Shown: positions 25,839 to 34,603, counted from the first letter of the stretch. The stretch: DNA of 64,000 nt from UMGS1498 sp900552335 (GCA_902477075.1 CABSFU010000002.1:66381-130380), one strand, 5' to 3'. Translations and numbers: made by a program. Notes: a model not told the origin generated them from the sequence alone.

Positions 25839-27403
25839 TGCAAGATATTATTAAATTTTTAGATACACATTATAGTAATGCTTTAAGATTAGTTAGTGAT
25901 TTTGATATTACTAAGGAAAAAAGTTGGGATTCAAAAGATTATTTAAATGAATTATATGTTCAACTAGGACATGTTTATAATGTTTTATTCTCCAATGAAA
26001 GTGTTAATGAAGAGAAAAGAAAAATCGATAATTTAGGTGATGAAATATCAGATGTCTTGTTACAACTTATTAATTTAGCTAGAATTTTAAATATTGATAT
26101 GTATGAAATAAAGAATTTAAAAAAATATAATTATAACGAATTAAATGGTTTATCTATTTTGTTAGGTCAACTAACAGAAGCAGTAATGGAAATGAATGAA
26201 TGCAGATTTAAAAAAGACAGATTTGGTTTTGATTCTAGTTATGATTTTGTAAAAGATAGATTATTTAAACTTTTTATACTTACATATAATATAGCGGTAG
26301 ATCATAATTTAGATATTATAAAAGAATTTGATGATATGTTAAAGGATGCTAATGGATTTTTAGATAGATTTAGAAAAGGCAAAAGAAAATCTAAAGAATA
26401 TATTGACATATATGATAAAAATGAACATTTACTTGGTTATTGTGAAAAAGATAAAGCCCATGAGTTAGGATATTGGCATAGAGTATTTGGATGCTTAATT
26501 TATAATAGAAAAAATAATAAAGTATTCTTTCAATTTAAAAATCCGAATTATAATAAGGTTAATAATAAACCACTTTTAGAGATTACTGCTGGTGGACATC
26601 TAATATCTGGTGAAACTTTAAAGCAAGGTGTCAGAGAAATAAAAGAAGAAACTGGTTTTAATATAGATTATACAGATCTTAAATTTTTGGAGAAAAGAAC
26701 CTGCAATAAAAGAATTAAGAAAAATTTTATTGTTAGAGAATTTCAATATTATTATTCAGTTGATCTAAATATTTCTGTTGGAGATTTTAAAAATTATGAT
26801 AAAGATGAAGTATTATCTTTTATAGAATTAGATATAAATGATACTTTGAAATTATTAAATAAAAAAGTTAAGAATATTAAGGGGAAGAAAGATAATGGTG
26901 ATATTGTTAATATTGCATTAAAAGATTTTGATAGTGCTTTTGTTAATGATGGACTATATGTTTTATTACTTACTAAATTAAGTATTAAAAGGGGAAGAAG
27001 TAAAATGAATAAGAAGTTAAAAAAACTATATAAAGTTACAAACAAAGAAAAAAAGAAAACACCTGATAGATTCTATTTTGATGATGGAAAGGTTTGTAAT
27101 TCAAAAGACTATAAGAAAGACGATATTAAATATAGTGTTCAACTAATCAATACAGATCGAAATACTAACAATTATATTGTTTGTTTACTAGCAATATTTA
27201 ATCATAAATCTGTTCCTCAGTTGCTAAGTAAAAAATTTAAAAGTAAATATGGAACAGAAAAGTATTTTAATAGTTTATGTAATTTAGTTGAAAACAATAC
27301 AAATCAAGAGATAATTGACAAATGTTATATTGAAAAAGTTGGAAATCACGAAAAAAATTTTTTCTTCAAAAAATTGAGATTTTTAACTAATTTATTCAAT
27401 TAA
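25838..27403 (+). CDS. MazG-like / Nudix hydrolase fusion with extra C-terminal domain
   Basis: 521 residues. The N-terminal helical part (about 15-185) has NLGDEISDVLLQLINLA, like the metal-binding helix of MazG/all-alpha NTP pyrophosphohydrolases. The middle (about 190-390) is a Nudix domain with the box GGHLISGETLKQGVREIKEE then TG. The C-terminal part (about 388-521) is basic and unrecognised. Two nucleotide-cleaning domains in one chain suggest action on a modified or toxic NTP. It is co-translated with the radical SAM protein, so the two probably handle one nucleotide-related compound. Confidence 0.83.
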   Translation: MQDIIKFLDTHYSNALRLVSDFDITKEKSWDSKDYLNELYVQLGHVYNVLFSNESVNEEKRKIDNLGDEISDVLLQLINLARILNIDMYEIKNLKKYNYNELNGLSILLGQLTEAVMEMNECRFKKDRFGFDSSYDFVKDRLFKLFILTYNIAVDHNLDIIKEFDDMLKDANGFLDRFRKGKRKSKEYIDIYDKNEHLLGYCEKDKAHELGYWHRVFGCLIYNRKNNKVFFQFKNPNYNKVNNKPLLEITAGGHLISGETLKQGVREIKEETGFNIDYTDLKFLEKRTCNKRIKKNFIVREFQYYYSVDLNISVGDFKNYDKDEVLSFIELDINDTLKLLNKKVKNIKGKKDNGDIVNIALKDFDSAFVNDGLYVLLLTKLSIKRGRSKMNKKLKKLYKVTNKEKKKTPDRFYFDDGKVCNSKDYKKDDIKYSVQLINTDRNTNNYIVCLLAIFNHKSVPQLLSKKFKSKYGTEKYFNSLCNLVENNTNQEIIDKCYIEKVGNHEKNFFFKKLRFLTNLFN

Positions 27404-27578
27404 TTAGTTAAAATCGCAAATGCCCGTAAAATAAGGGAAAACTAGCAATTTTGGGAAGAAAAATTACCAGATCAATTACTAGTTATTTTACCAGTAAAAT
27501 TACCTGCAATATTCATAGTAAAAATGGTAGAATTTTGGGTATTGCCATTGGAAAAAGTTCATGGTACACTTGTTATAA

Positions 27579-27617
27579 ATAGGAATAATTCCGAAAAGGA
27601 ATGTTCCTATTTTTTAT
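27579..27617. terminator. Terminator ending the cargo cluster
   Basis: ATAGGAA and ATTCC on one side pair with GGAAT and TTCCTAT on the other around GAAA, followed by a T run. Confidence 0.85.
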
Positions 27618-27645
27618 CGCTTTTCTTTTTTTTAACCTTTTGGAC

Positions 27646-27677
27646 TGCAAAATTGCATTTAATATTGCAAAATTGCT
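27646..27677. promoter_or_regulatory. Tandem TGCAAAATTGC boxes at the conjugation promoter
   Basis: TGCAAAATTGCA lies at 27646-27657 and TGCAAAATTGCT at 27666-27677. The second touches the -35 box. It is the same motif and 20-bp phasing as before the radical SAM gene. Confidence 0.6.
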
Positions 27678-27704
27678 TGACTTTTTCCAAAAAAGTAGTA
27701 TTAT
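27677..27704 (+). promoter_or_regulatory. Promoter of the conjugation module
   Basis: TTGACT at 27677-27682, a 16-bp spacer and TATTAT at 27699-27704. The -10 lies inside the imperfect palindrome GTAGTATTATATACTAC, another possible operator. Confidence 0.7.
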
Positions 27705-27795
27705 ATACTACAATTAAATTGGTTTATATATTTATAAACTTGATTATTAGTGGGGTTCTAGTGGTCAGCATGAAAATTTAGGTAGTATATAAAGG

Positions 27796-27838
27796 CAAGA
27801 GAAATTACTAGAATTAAGCTAGCTGTTTCTCTTTTTTC
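27796..27838 (+). terminator. Leader terminator / attenuator
   Basis: AAGAGAAA and TTTCTCTT enclose a loop with an inner CTAG/CTAG pairing and are followed by six T residues. It lies between the promoter and the first gene, so transcripts must read through it. Confidence 0.7.
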
Positions 27839-27856
27839 ATTGATTGGGGGGATTGT

Positions 27857-28327
27857 ATGAGAGCACTTCTAGCGAAGAAATATATCGATGATTTTGATAT
27901 GAAGCAAATCAGTAAAGATGTATTTGAATTATTTGACGAATATAATTACAAAAAAGAATTAGCTCAGCAATATCTTTACGGATCTTTAAGTCATGAAATA
28001 AAAGACATGCCTGAAACACATCAACATGGCAATTCTGATCCTGTATATAAAGCTGCGATTAAAAGGGAAAAACTGTTAAACTATGTGAGCAATTTTGATA
28101 CTAAAATTAAGTATTTAAAATTAAGTTTAACAGATGATGAATTAAAGATTTTTCATTATGGTATTGAAGAAAGAGAAACTGACAAAGAAGTTATGGATCG
28201 AATATGTAAATCATATAAAACATATCTTGTTATTAAGAAAAGTTGTTATATAAAAATAGCATTGAGATTCAGTTTAGTAAAGGATATGGAAAAAGCGGTA
28301 TTTAAGGCAATTAGTGTAACTGACTAG
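27857..28327 (+). CDS. Putative ICE regulator, sigma-like/ArpU-like
   Basis: 156 residues. The C-terminal half (LTDDELKIFHYGIEERETDKEV followed by VIKKSCYIKIALRF) resembles the region-4-like helix-turn-helix of ArpU/phage-type regulators. The N-terminal half is charged and helical. GGGGGG precedes ATG 27857. It is the first gene after the leader terminator and is followed closely by a ribbon-helix-helix gene. An activator or antiterminator role for the transfer genes is inferred from position. Confidence 0.6.
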   Translation: MRALLAKKYIDDFDMKQISKDVFELFDEYNYKKELAQQYLYGSLSHEIKDMPETHQHGNSDPVYKAAIKREKLLNYVSNFDTKIKYLKLSLTDDELKIFHYGIEERETDKEVMDRICKSYKTYLVIKKSCYIKIALRFSLVKDMEKAVFKAISVTD

Positions 28328-28364
28328 TTGTTTTTTTATGTTTTTATATAGGGGGGTGAAAAAT

Positions 28365-28610
28365 TTGAGAGAAATTAGAGTTTATATGCCTGATGATTTA
28401 ATTAGCAATATTGATGAACGCTGTAAAGATCTAAATGTTAATAGATCTGAATATTTAAGAACTTTAGCAAATCTAGATATTTCTATTAAACGTTATCAGC
28501 AACTAACTAGATATGCAAATCTAATGTATAATACAATCAATAATATTCATGCAGAATTAGGTGTTTTTGTAACACCACTCCAAGAAGTTCCAATGATGAT
28601 GATGGAATAG
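28365..28610 (+). CDS. Ribbon-helix-helix DNA-binding protein
   Basis: About 81 residues. The N-terminus REIRVYMPDDLISNIDERC reads as the strand-helix of an RHH fold and VNRSEYLRTLANL as the second helix. The remainder is a helical tail ending in a Met-rich MMMM. TTG 28365 follows GGGGGGTG at the right distance; the ATG at 28338 lies before that ribosome site. RHH proteins in ICEs usually regulate transfer or assist the relaxase. Confidence 0.8.
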   Translation: MREIRVYMPDDLISNIDERCKDLNVNRSEYLRTLANLDISIKRYQQLTRYANLMYNTINNIHAELGVFVTPLQEVPMMMME

Positions 28611-28612
28611 TG

Positions 28613-28641
28613 CTGACAAATTAATTAAAAAGCGTTATAAT
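28613..28641 (+). promoter_or_regulatory. Promoter before the surface-protein genes
   Basis: CTGACA, a 17-bp spacer and TATAAT at 28636-28641, located 26 bp before the GTG start at 28668. Confidence 0.75.
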
Positions 28642-28667
28642 ACAGTTAACGAAGAGGAGGGATTTTT

Positions 28668-29360
28668 GTGAATCACAAAAAAATAAAACCTCTTGTAATT
28701 TTAACTATAATGGTACTAATTTTAGTTGGTATTGGCACTATCTTTTATGCAAGAGAAAGTTCAAAAGAAAATTTAAAATCAGATGAAAAAGAAATATCTG
28801 AAATAAAAGAAGATAAAGATGATAAAGAGGATATTGTTGATACTGAAAATAGTATTAATGATTCTTCAAATACAGAAAATGATTTAGATAAGAATAATGA
28901 GACTAATGAGGTTATAAATGATACGAAAAAAGAAGTATCAAATAGTAATACAAGTAATAGTAGTTATAATTCATCTAATTCTAATACTTCTACATCTAAT
29001 AGTAGTACAAATCAATCAAATACTACTTCTCAAGAACCAATAGAAGAAGCAAAAGAACAACCCCAAACTTCTAATGATGCAAACAGTAATGTTTCATCTA
29101 ATAATGATTCAAAAGAAGTAGATACTAATAGCTTTTTTTACTCAATTCATCAGGGTACAATAGATACCAAAACTATGTCCGGTTGTTTAGGGGGAGGAGA
29201 AGAAATAGCTTTTATTGATACAGTTGATATTAATTATTATAGATGTTATGAGGTAACAGCTAAAGATGGATCAATACTAGGCTACTATTTAAATATTTTC
29301 TGTAATTCAGGTAATTGTAGTAGATATAAATCACAAATTGATTGGTCTAAATACAATTAA
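28668..29360 (+). CDS. Membrane-anchored extracellular protein with Ser/Asn-rich stalk
   Basis: 230 residues. Transmembrane signal anchor at about 8-28, then an acidic and Ser/Asn/Thr-rich low-complexity stalk (about 30-150), then a compact C-terminal domain (about 152-230) with three Cys residues (MSGCLGG, RCYEV, IFCNSGNC and nearby) able to form disulfides. The start is GTG 28668 after GAGGAGGG. The family is not recognised. Its position before the adhesin gene suggests a surface role in mating. A short terminator follows at 29366-29391. Confidence 0.75.
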   Translation: MNHKKIKPLVILTIMVLILVGIGTIFYARESSKENLKSDEKEISEIKEDKDDKEDIVDTENSINDSSNTENDLDKNNETNEVINDTKKEVSNSNTSNSSYNSSNSNTSTSNSSTNQSNTTSQEPIEEAKEQPQTSNDANSNVSSNNDSKEVDTNSFFYSIHQGTIDTKTMSGCLGGGEEIAFIDTVDINYYRCYEVTAKDGSILGYYLNIFCNSGNCSRYKSQIDWSKYN

Positions 29361-29365
29361 AATTT

Positions 29366-29391
29366 TTAAGCACCTTAACTGGTGTTTTTTT
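29366..29391 (+). terminator. Terminator before the adhesin gene
   Basis: CACC and GGTG flank TTAACT, with A and T runs on the two sides. Confidence 0.6.
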
Positions 29392-29419
29392 ATGTGAAAA
29401 TTTAAGGGGGAATTAAAAG

Positions 29420-32143
29420 TTGAAAGTTAATTTAAAGAAATGTTTATTTGTAATGGCTTTGATGATTGGAGCTTTCATCGGAGTGCAAAATGTTAGTGCT
29501 GCAACTTTAAATATGACTGATTCAGGTTATTTCTATGATCGAGCTAAAGGTGATGGAAGTGATCGACACTCATGGAATTGGAGACTATATGATATTGATG
29601 GTAATGTGGCTTATTGTATAGAACCAAATGTAACAGAAGGAACTTATTATTCACAGGGAACTTGGTCTGATACTGGGTTATCTGATGCAATTAAAGAAAG
29701 AGTTCTATTAACTGCATATTATGGTTACTCATATCCCAATCATCAAACAATAAAATATAGGGCAGCAACACAAGGTATAATCTGGGATACTATTATAGGA
29801 AGTGGCTCACATACAACTTTTTCAACCGCTAGATGGAGTGCTGGAACTGCATTAGATATATCAGCAGAACAAGCAGAAATTGAAAGATTAATTGCAAATC
29901 ATTATGTAAAACCAAGTTTTAATGGTGCAACTTATGATTTACAAGTTGGACAATCAATTACTTTGCATGATGATAATGAAGTTCTTAGTAATTATAATGT
30001 AAGTGTAAGTGGTGCAAATTACTCTATAAATGGTAATGATCTAACATTAACACCAACCACAAATGGAAATGTTACAATTATATTAAAAAAGAATATGCCT
30101 TACGATGATAATTATAAAATATTTTATGGTAATGGAGTTCAAAACATGTTAGTTCCGGGAACTGTAGATCCGATTGTGGCAAGTGTAAAAATCAATTCTT
30201 ATTATGGAAGTGTAGAAATAAATAAAATGGATTCACAAACAGAAATAGCACAGGGACAAGCTACATTAAAAGGAGCTGTCTATGGTGTTTTTAAAAATGA
30301 CGGTACACTTTTAACAAAAATAACTACTGATGAAAATGGATATGGTAAAAGTGATGCTGTATTAAGTTATGATTCATATTACATTCAAGAAATATCTCCA
30401 AGTAAAGGATATTATTTAGATGAAACTAGATATGTTTTTGAAAGCAAAGGACAAGCTGTTGTAAAAAAAGATGTTTATGAAAACGTTATAAAAAATTACA
30501 TTAGCATTTTAAAACAATATGATTTTGTGGATGGGAATACCACATTTTTAAATGCTGAAAAAGGTATTATTTTTGAAATTTTTTATCCATCTGGAGAAAA
30601 GTGGGGCGAAGTAGAAACCGACAAGAATGGGTATGCTACTATTGAAATTCCATACGGGATTTGGAAATTTCATCAAGTAAATACTACTACTGGTTTTGAA
30701 AAAATATATGATTTCTTTATTACTATTGATGAAAATAGTGAAAAAGAACAATATTATAATATTTTAAATAATAAAATAAGTGCTTATTTACAAGTATTTA
30801 AAATTGATTCAGAAACAAAAGAAACAATTGCTTTAGCTGATACTACTTTTAAAATATTGAATACTGATACAAATCAATATGTCAGTCAGTATGTTGGTGG
30901 AAAGATATATGATACTTTTAAAACTGATGAAAATGGTAAGTTTATCACTTATCTAAAGTTAGAAGCTGGCAATTATAAATTAATAGAAATTAAAAGTCCA
31001 AATAATTATTTATTAAATAGTGAAGGAATGACTTTTACAATTGGAAATGATACTCATTATAGTTTTACAACTTATGGTGCTTTTATAACTTTATATTTTG
31101 AAAATCAAGTTATTAAAGGAAAAATTGAAGTTAATAAAACTGGTGAAGTTCCTGTAATTGAAAATGGAACATATACTTACGACAAAAAACCATTAGAAGG
31201 TGTAGTATTTGAAATATATGCAAATGAAGATATTTTATCTTCAGATGGCAATCACTTATATTATAGTAAAGGTGAACTTGTTGATACCATAATTTCAAAT
31301 AGTAATGGGTATGCAATAAGCAAAGAATTATATCTAGGAAATTATTATTTAGTAGAGGTAAAAACTTTAGATAATATGGTGCTAAATACTGAAAAATATT
31401 ATTTCACATTATCAGAAATTGATGATAAAACTAATATTGTTTATGAAAGCTATAGTGCTTTAAATCTATACAAAAAAGGTGAATTAGAATTTAGTAAAAC
31501 GGATCTTACAACAGGTCAGGGAGTAGCTGATACTAAAGTAGAAATATTCTATATTAATGAAGATACTAATGAAAGAGAACTTGTCTTTACTGGTGTTACA
31601 GATGAGGAAGGTAATATAAAAATTACAGATTTATTTGTAGGAAAATTTGTAATTATTGAAACAGAAGCAGCAACAGGTTATAGATTAAGTGATGAGGAAA
31701 TTTATTTTGAAATAAAAGAAAATGGTGAAATAGTTAAAGCCAGTATGACTAATGAAAAAATTACATCTGTAGTAGGAATTCACAAAGTTGATGAAAATGG
31801 TAATCCAATAAAGGGAGTTACAATTGGAGTATATGATTTATCTGGAAATCTTATTTACTCTGATGTTTCAAATGAAAATGGGGATATTGAGTTTACTTTA
31901 GAATATGGTTCTTATTATTTTCAAGAAATTGCTACATTGGATGAATTTGAATTATCAAGTGAAAAAGTATATTTTGATGTAACAGAAGATGGGGCATATA
32001 TTCAAAAAACATTAGTAAATGAATTAAAAGAAATTGAAGTTCCAAATACATCATCAAATACCTATATTGATATTATTGCTGGCGCTATTGTTCTTTTGGG
32101 TGCTAGTTTAATTATTATTTCAAGCAAAAGAAAGAAAAAATAA
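29420..32143 (+). CDS. Thioester-domain adhesin with SpaA/CnaB-like repeats and sortase signal
   Basis: 907 residues. Signal peptide at 1-27. Residues about 30-160 match a thioester domain: Cys66 in AYCIEP and Gln118 in ATQGIIW could form the reactive thioester used for covalent attachment to host or partner cells. At least five SpaA/CnaB-like beta domains follow (about 265-860), several with an initial Lys and a later Glu pattern (VEINKMDSQ, LQVFKIDSET, IEVNKTGEV, LEFSKTDLTTG, VGIHKVDENG). The C-terminus has VPNTS, a hydrophobic helix and KRKKK, a sortase signal variant. TTG 29420 follows AAGGGGG. The ICE encodes its own sortase at 58947. Likely a mating-contact or colonisation adhesin. Confidence 0.92.
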   Translation: MKVNLKKCLFVMALMIGAFIGVQNVSAATLNMTDSGYFYDRAKGDGSDRHSWNWRLYDIDGNVAYCIEPNVTEGTYYSQGTWSDTGLSDAIKERVLLTAYYGYSYPNHQTIKYRAATQGIIWDTIIGSGSHTTFSTARWSAGTALDISAEQAEIERLIANHYVKPSFNGATYDLQVGQSITLHDDNEVLSNYNVSVSGANYSINGNDLTLTPTTNGNVTIILKKNMPYDDNYKIFYGNGVQNMLVPGTVDPIVASVKINSYYGSVEINKMDSQTEIAQGQATLKGAVYGVFKNDGTLLTKITTDENGYGKSDAVLSYDSYYIQEISPSKGYYLDETRYVFESKGQAVVKKDVYENVIKNYISILKQYDFVDGNTTFLNAEKGIIFEIFYPSGEKWGEVETDKNGYATIEIPYGIWKFHQVNTTTGFEKIYDFFITIDENSEKEQYYNILNNKISAYLQVFKIDSETKETIALADTTFKILNTDTNQYVSQYVGGKIYDTFKTDENGKFITYLKLEAGNYKLIEIKSPNNYLLNSEGMTFTIGNDTHYSFTTYGAFITLYFENQVIKGKIEVNKTGEVPVIENGTYTYDKKPLEGVVFEIYANEDILSSDGNHLYYSKGELVDTIISNSNGYAISKELYLGNYYLVEVKTLDNMVLNTEKYYFTLSEIDDKTNIVYESYSALNLYKKGELEFSKTDLTTGQGVADTKVEIFYINEDTNERELVFTGVTDEEGNIKITDLFVGKFVIIETEAATGYRLSDEEIYFEIKENGEIVKASMTNEKITSVVGIHKVDENGNPIKGVTIGVYDLSGNLIYSDVSNENGDIEFTLEYGSYYFQEIATLDEFELSSEKVYFDVTEDGAYIQKTLVNELKEIEVPNTSSNTYIDIIAGAIVLLGASLIIISSKRKKK

Positions 32144-32147
32144 GTTT

Positions 32148-32171
32148 AGTTGCTTCACGAAGCAACTTTTT
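32148..32171 (+). terminator. Terminator after the adhesin
   Basis: AGTTGCTTC and GAAGCAACT form a 9-bp stem followed by T residues. Confidence 0.85.
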
Positions 32172-32210
32172 AAATGAAAAAATATGCGATTAATTAGAAG
32201 GAGGAATATC

Positions 32211-32825
32211 GTGAAAAACAATAAAAAGGAAAGAAAAAATAAAAAGAAATTATTGATTGTATCTGCTATTAGTCTTTTAACTGTATTAGGAGGAACATTG
32301 GCGTATTTTACTACAAGTACAGATATAACAAATATATTTAAAACTGCGTTATATCAACATGAAATAGTAGAAAAATTTGAATCACCTAGTGATTGGACAC
32401 CTGGAACTACAACAGAAAAGACTATTAAGGTAACAAATACTGGTTCAATAAGTATGGCTGTAAGAGCAAGTTATAGTGAAAAATGGATAAATGCTGATGG
32501 AGAAGAAATTTCTCTTAAAGATAGTAATAATAATACAGCAGCTATTATTAATTTTAATGATGGTTGGACAAAAGATTCAGATGGTTATTATTATTATGGC
32601 TCAAAAGATAATAAAACAAAAGTTATGACTAATGAAACAACAACTTCATTTATAAGTGGTGTTACATTTAATCAAAATATTAAAGCAGAATTAAAAGAAA
32701 CAATCTCAAATGATGGAAAAACTATAACTTACGAATCATCTGGTAAAGGTTATGATAATGCAAAATATATACTTACAGTTAAAATAGATACGATTCAATA
32801 CGATCAAGCAAACAATGTGTGGTAA
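32211..32825 (+). CDS. TasA/camelysin-like secreted fibre protein
   Basis: About 204 residues. A basic N-terminus is followed by a hydrophobic segment and GGTLAYFTTSTDITNIF, the typical signal region and first strand of TasA/CalY-type proteins cut by SipW. The body has VTNTGSISMAVRASYSEKW, matching the beta-sandwich of that family. GTG 32211 follows AAGGAGGAATATC exactly; the upstream ATG at 32184 lies before this ribosome site. The SipW-like peptidase is encoded 31 bp downstream. In Bacillus, TasA forms extracellular fibres; here it may build a contact structure for mating. Confidence 0.88.
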   Translation: MKNNKKERKNKKKLLIVSAISLLTVLGGTLAYFTTSTDITNIFKTALYQHEIVEKFESPSDWTPGTTTEKTIKVTNTGSISMAVRASYSEKWINADGEEISLKDSNNNTAAIINFNDGWTKDSDGYYYYGSKDNKTKVMTNETTTSFISGVTFNQNIKAELKETISNDGKTITYESSGKGYDNAKYILTVKIDTIQYDQANNVW

Positions 32826-32856
32826 TATAACACACTAATTAGAATAGGAGAATAAT

Positions 32857-33354
32857 ATGTTGATGAAAATTAAGAACTTTATATTAAGAATTTTATATTT
32901 CTTAATAATTATTTATTTATTGATTTTCGTTCCATCTATTTGGGGTTATAAACCATTAGTTGTTATGTCAGGAAGTATGGAACCAACATTACAAGTCGGG
33001 GGAATTCTTTATTATCATGAATTAAATTTAGAAGATTTTGAAAATGGTGATATATTAGTTTATTCTACCAAAGAACATATAATTTCTCATAGATTAGTTG
33101 ATAAAACAGGAGATGGATTTATTACTAAAGGTGATAATAACAATACTGTTGATTCAAGTTTAGTAAATGATAATCAAGTTCTAGGAAAAGGAACTAATTG
33201 GAGTATTCCTTTTATTGGATACTATGCAGATTATATTTATAATCATAAGTATATCTTATTTATTTCTGTTGTGATTATCATTATAGATTTATGTTTAGAT
33301 ACATATAAAGCAAAGAAAGAAAAAGAAGGTGTTTTCAATGAAAAAATTGAATAA
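32857..33354 (+). CDS. sipW: SipW-type signal peptidase I
   Basis: 165 residues with a transmembrane segment at each end (about 8-28 and 130-150). The catalytic Ser lies in MSGSMEPTLQVGG. A His in ISHRLVDK replaces the Lys of ordinary bacterial signal peptidases, which marks the ER/archaeal-like SipW class. FITKGDNN and VLGKG follow in the usual order. Flanked by two proteins with SipW-type signal regions, its obvious substrates. Confidence 0.92.
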   Translation: MLMKIKNFILRILYFLIIIYLLIFVPSIWGYKPLVVMSGSMEPTLQVGGILYYHELNLEDFENGDILVYSTKEHIISHRLVDKTGDGFITKGDNNNTVDSSLVNDNQVLGKGTNWSIPFIGYYADYIYNHKYILFISVVIIIIDLCLDTYKAKKEKEGVFNEKIE

Positions 33355-34603
33355 GTTTAGTAAAATATTTATTTTTATCTTAGCAATTTTCTGTACTTTA
33401 AATGCTACACTTGCTTTCTATACAACAAGCACCAGTAACGTAAGTACATTTAATACAAAAAAATATACATTTATATTAAATGCTTCCGGTGGTATTTATG
33501 AGAGTTCTAATGTTTCAATAGTAGATGGAAAAACGACATTACCAACACCAACAAAGAAAGGATACAACTTTCTTGGGTATAGTAATTCTTTAAACGGAAA
33601 TATAGATTATTCAATTAATATTGATAATGTATTGGATATTAATAATAAAGAAATATATGCAAATTGGGGAATAGTAAATTATAGCATTACTTATAATTTA
33701 AATGGCGGATCCATAAGTAATCATAAAACTAATTATACTGTTGAAGATACATTTACGTTACCAACACCAACAAAAACTGGTAATAGTTTTATTGGATGGT
33801 CAGGTAGTAATGGAAACACTCCACAAATAAATGTAACAATTCCAAAAGGAACAACTGAAAATTTAAATTATAGTGCTAATTGGAGTGTCAATAGTTATTT
33901 AGTAGATATAAATCCAGTTATTGATGGAACAACATATTATTCAGGATTAGATGGATATACATTCGATGTTTGGGTAAATGGTGTTCAAGTTGCAGATAAT
34001 GTTATTGATTGGTGTCAAAATGTTTCTTATGGAAGCTCTATAAGAGTAAAAACAAATTCACATGATGGAATGAATACTAATTATGATACAACTATAACAG
34101 TTGGTGTTGATGGTGCCAATATAACGCCAATTTGGTATAAAAACTATTATACAGCAAGTTATTATGTAAATGGTAATTTATATACAACTAGTTCAGTTGG
34201 TTATGGTGATTCACTTCCAAATCATACATATTCATTAAATCCATGGGAAGTTTGGGATGGATGGTCAAATTTACCTTCATCTATGCCAAGTAATAATATT
34301 AGAATTGATGGATACTACCACGAAGCAAATTGTTATGTTTGGGCAGGTCATCCAAAAGCTCAAAATGGTTATGCAATAATGACACAAGTAGTAAAAGCAG
34401 CTAAAAATGATTTTACAGGTGTAGTTGGTCCTTATGAAAGTACATCAATAAATGGAACAGCATTATGGACAATGAATACTGATTCATTATTAAAATATTC
34501 ACAAGTAATATCTAGACTTGGTACTTCTATGAATAGATATGTTTGGTGGAGTTATGCTGAAATTCATTGTGATAATGGATATGCAACAGCGTATTATAAA
34601 TAA
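33338..34603 (+). CDS. Secreted protein with InlB-type repeats and SipW-type signal
   Basis: About 421 residues. The N-terminus (LNATLAFYTTSTSNVSTF) has the same signal-and-strand pattern as the TasA-like protein. Two Listeria-Bacteroides (InlB B) repeats follow: about 45-110 (GYNFLGYSNS) and about 112-185 (YNLNGGSI through SFIGWSG). The rest (185-421) is Tyr/Asn/Trp-rich beta sequence without a known name. ATG 33338 is preceded by AAGGTG, and the gene overlaps the signal peptidase by 17 bp. No sortase signal or anchor, so it may assemble with the TasA-like fibres. Confidence 0.83.
   Translation: MKKLNKFSKIFIFILAIFCTLNATLAFYTTSTSNVSTFNTKKYTFILNASGGIYESSNVSIVDGKTTLPTPTKKGYNFLGYSNSLNGNIDYSINIDNVLDINNKEIYANWGIVNYSITYNLNGGSISNHKTNYTVEDTFTLPTPTKTGNSFIGWSGSNGNTPQINVTIPKGTTENLNYSANWSVNSYLVDINPVIDGTTYYSGLDGYTFDVWVNGVQVADNVIDWCQNVSYGSSIRVKTNSHDGMNTNYDTTITVGVDGANITPIWYKNYYTASYYVNGNLYTTSSVGYGDSLPNHTYSLNPWEVWDGWSNLPSSMPSNNIRIDGYYHEANCYVWAGHPKAQNGYAIMTQVVKAAKNDFTGVVGPYESTSINGTALWTMNTDSLLKYSQVISRLGTSMNRYVWWSYAEIHCDNGYATAYYK

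Larger units (their letters stand above)
27404..27856 (+). promoter_or_regulatory. Control region of the conjugation module (453 bp)
   Basis: This intergenic stretch has, in order: an AT-rich part with recurring TTACCAG/TTACTAG-like words (27464-27516), a strong terminator (27579-27617), two TGCAAAATTGC boxes, a promoter, a ~110-nt leader and a second terminator-like hairpin (27796-27838) before the gene at 27857. An 85-codon frame across 27524-27781 overlaps all these signals and is not believed. The layout suggests regulated attenuation. Confidence 0.65.

Noticed and set aside
24714..27403. Radical SAM pair considered as a RiPP pathway
   Set aside because: No short precursor peptide ORF with a leader-core pattern was found nearby, and the partner is a nucleotide hydrolase fusion.
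27524..27781. 85-codon open frame between cargo and conjugation module
   Set aside because: It runs across a strong terminator, the operator-like boxes and the promoter, has no ribosome site and reads as AT-rich hydrophobic filler.
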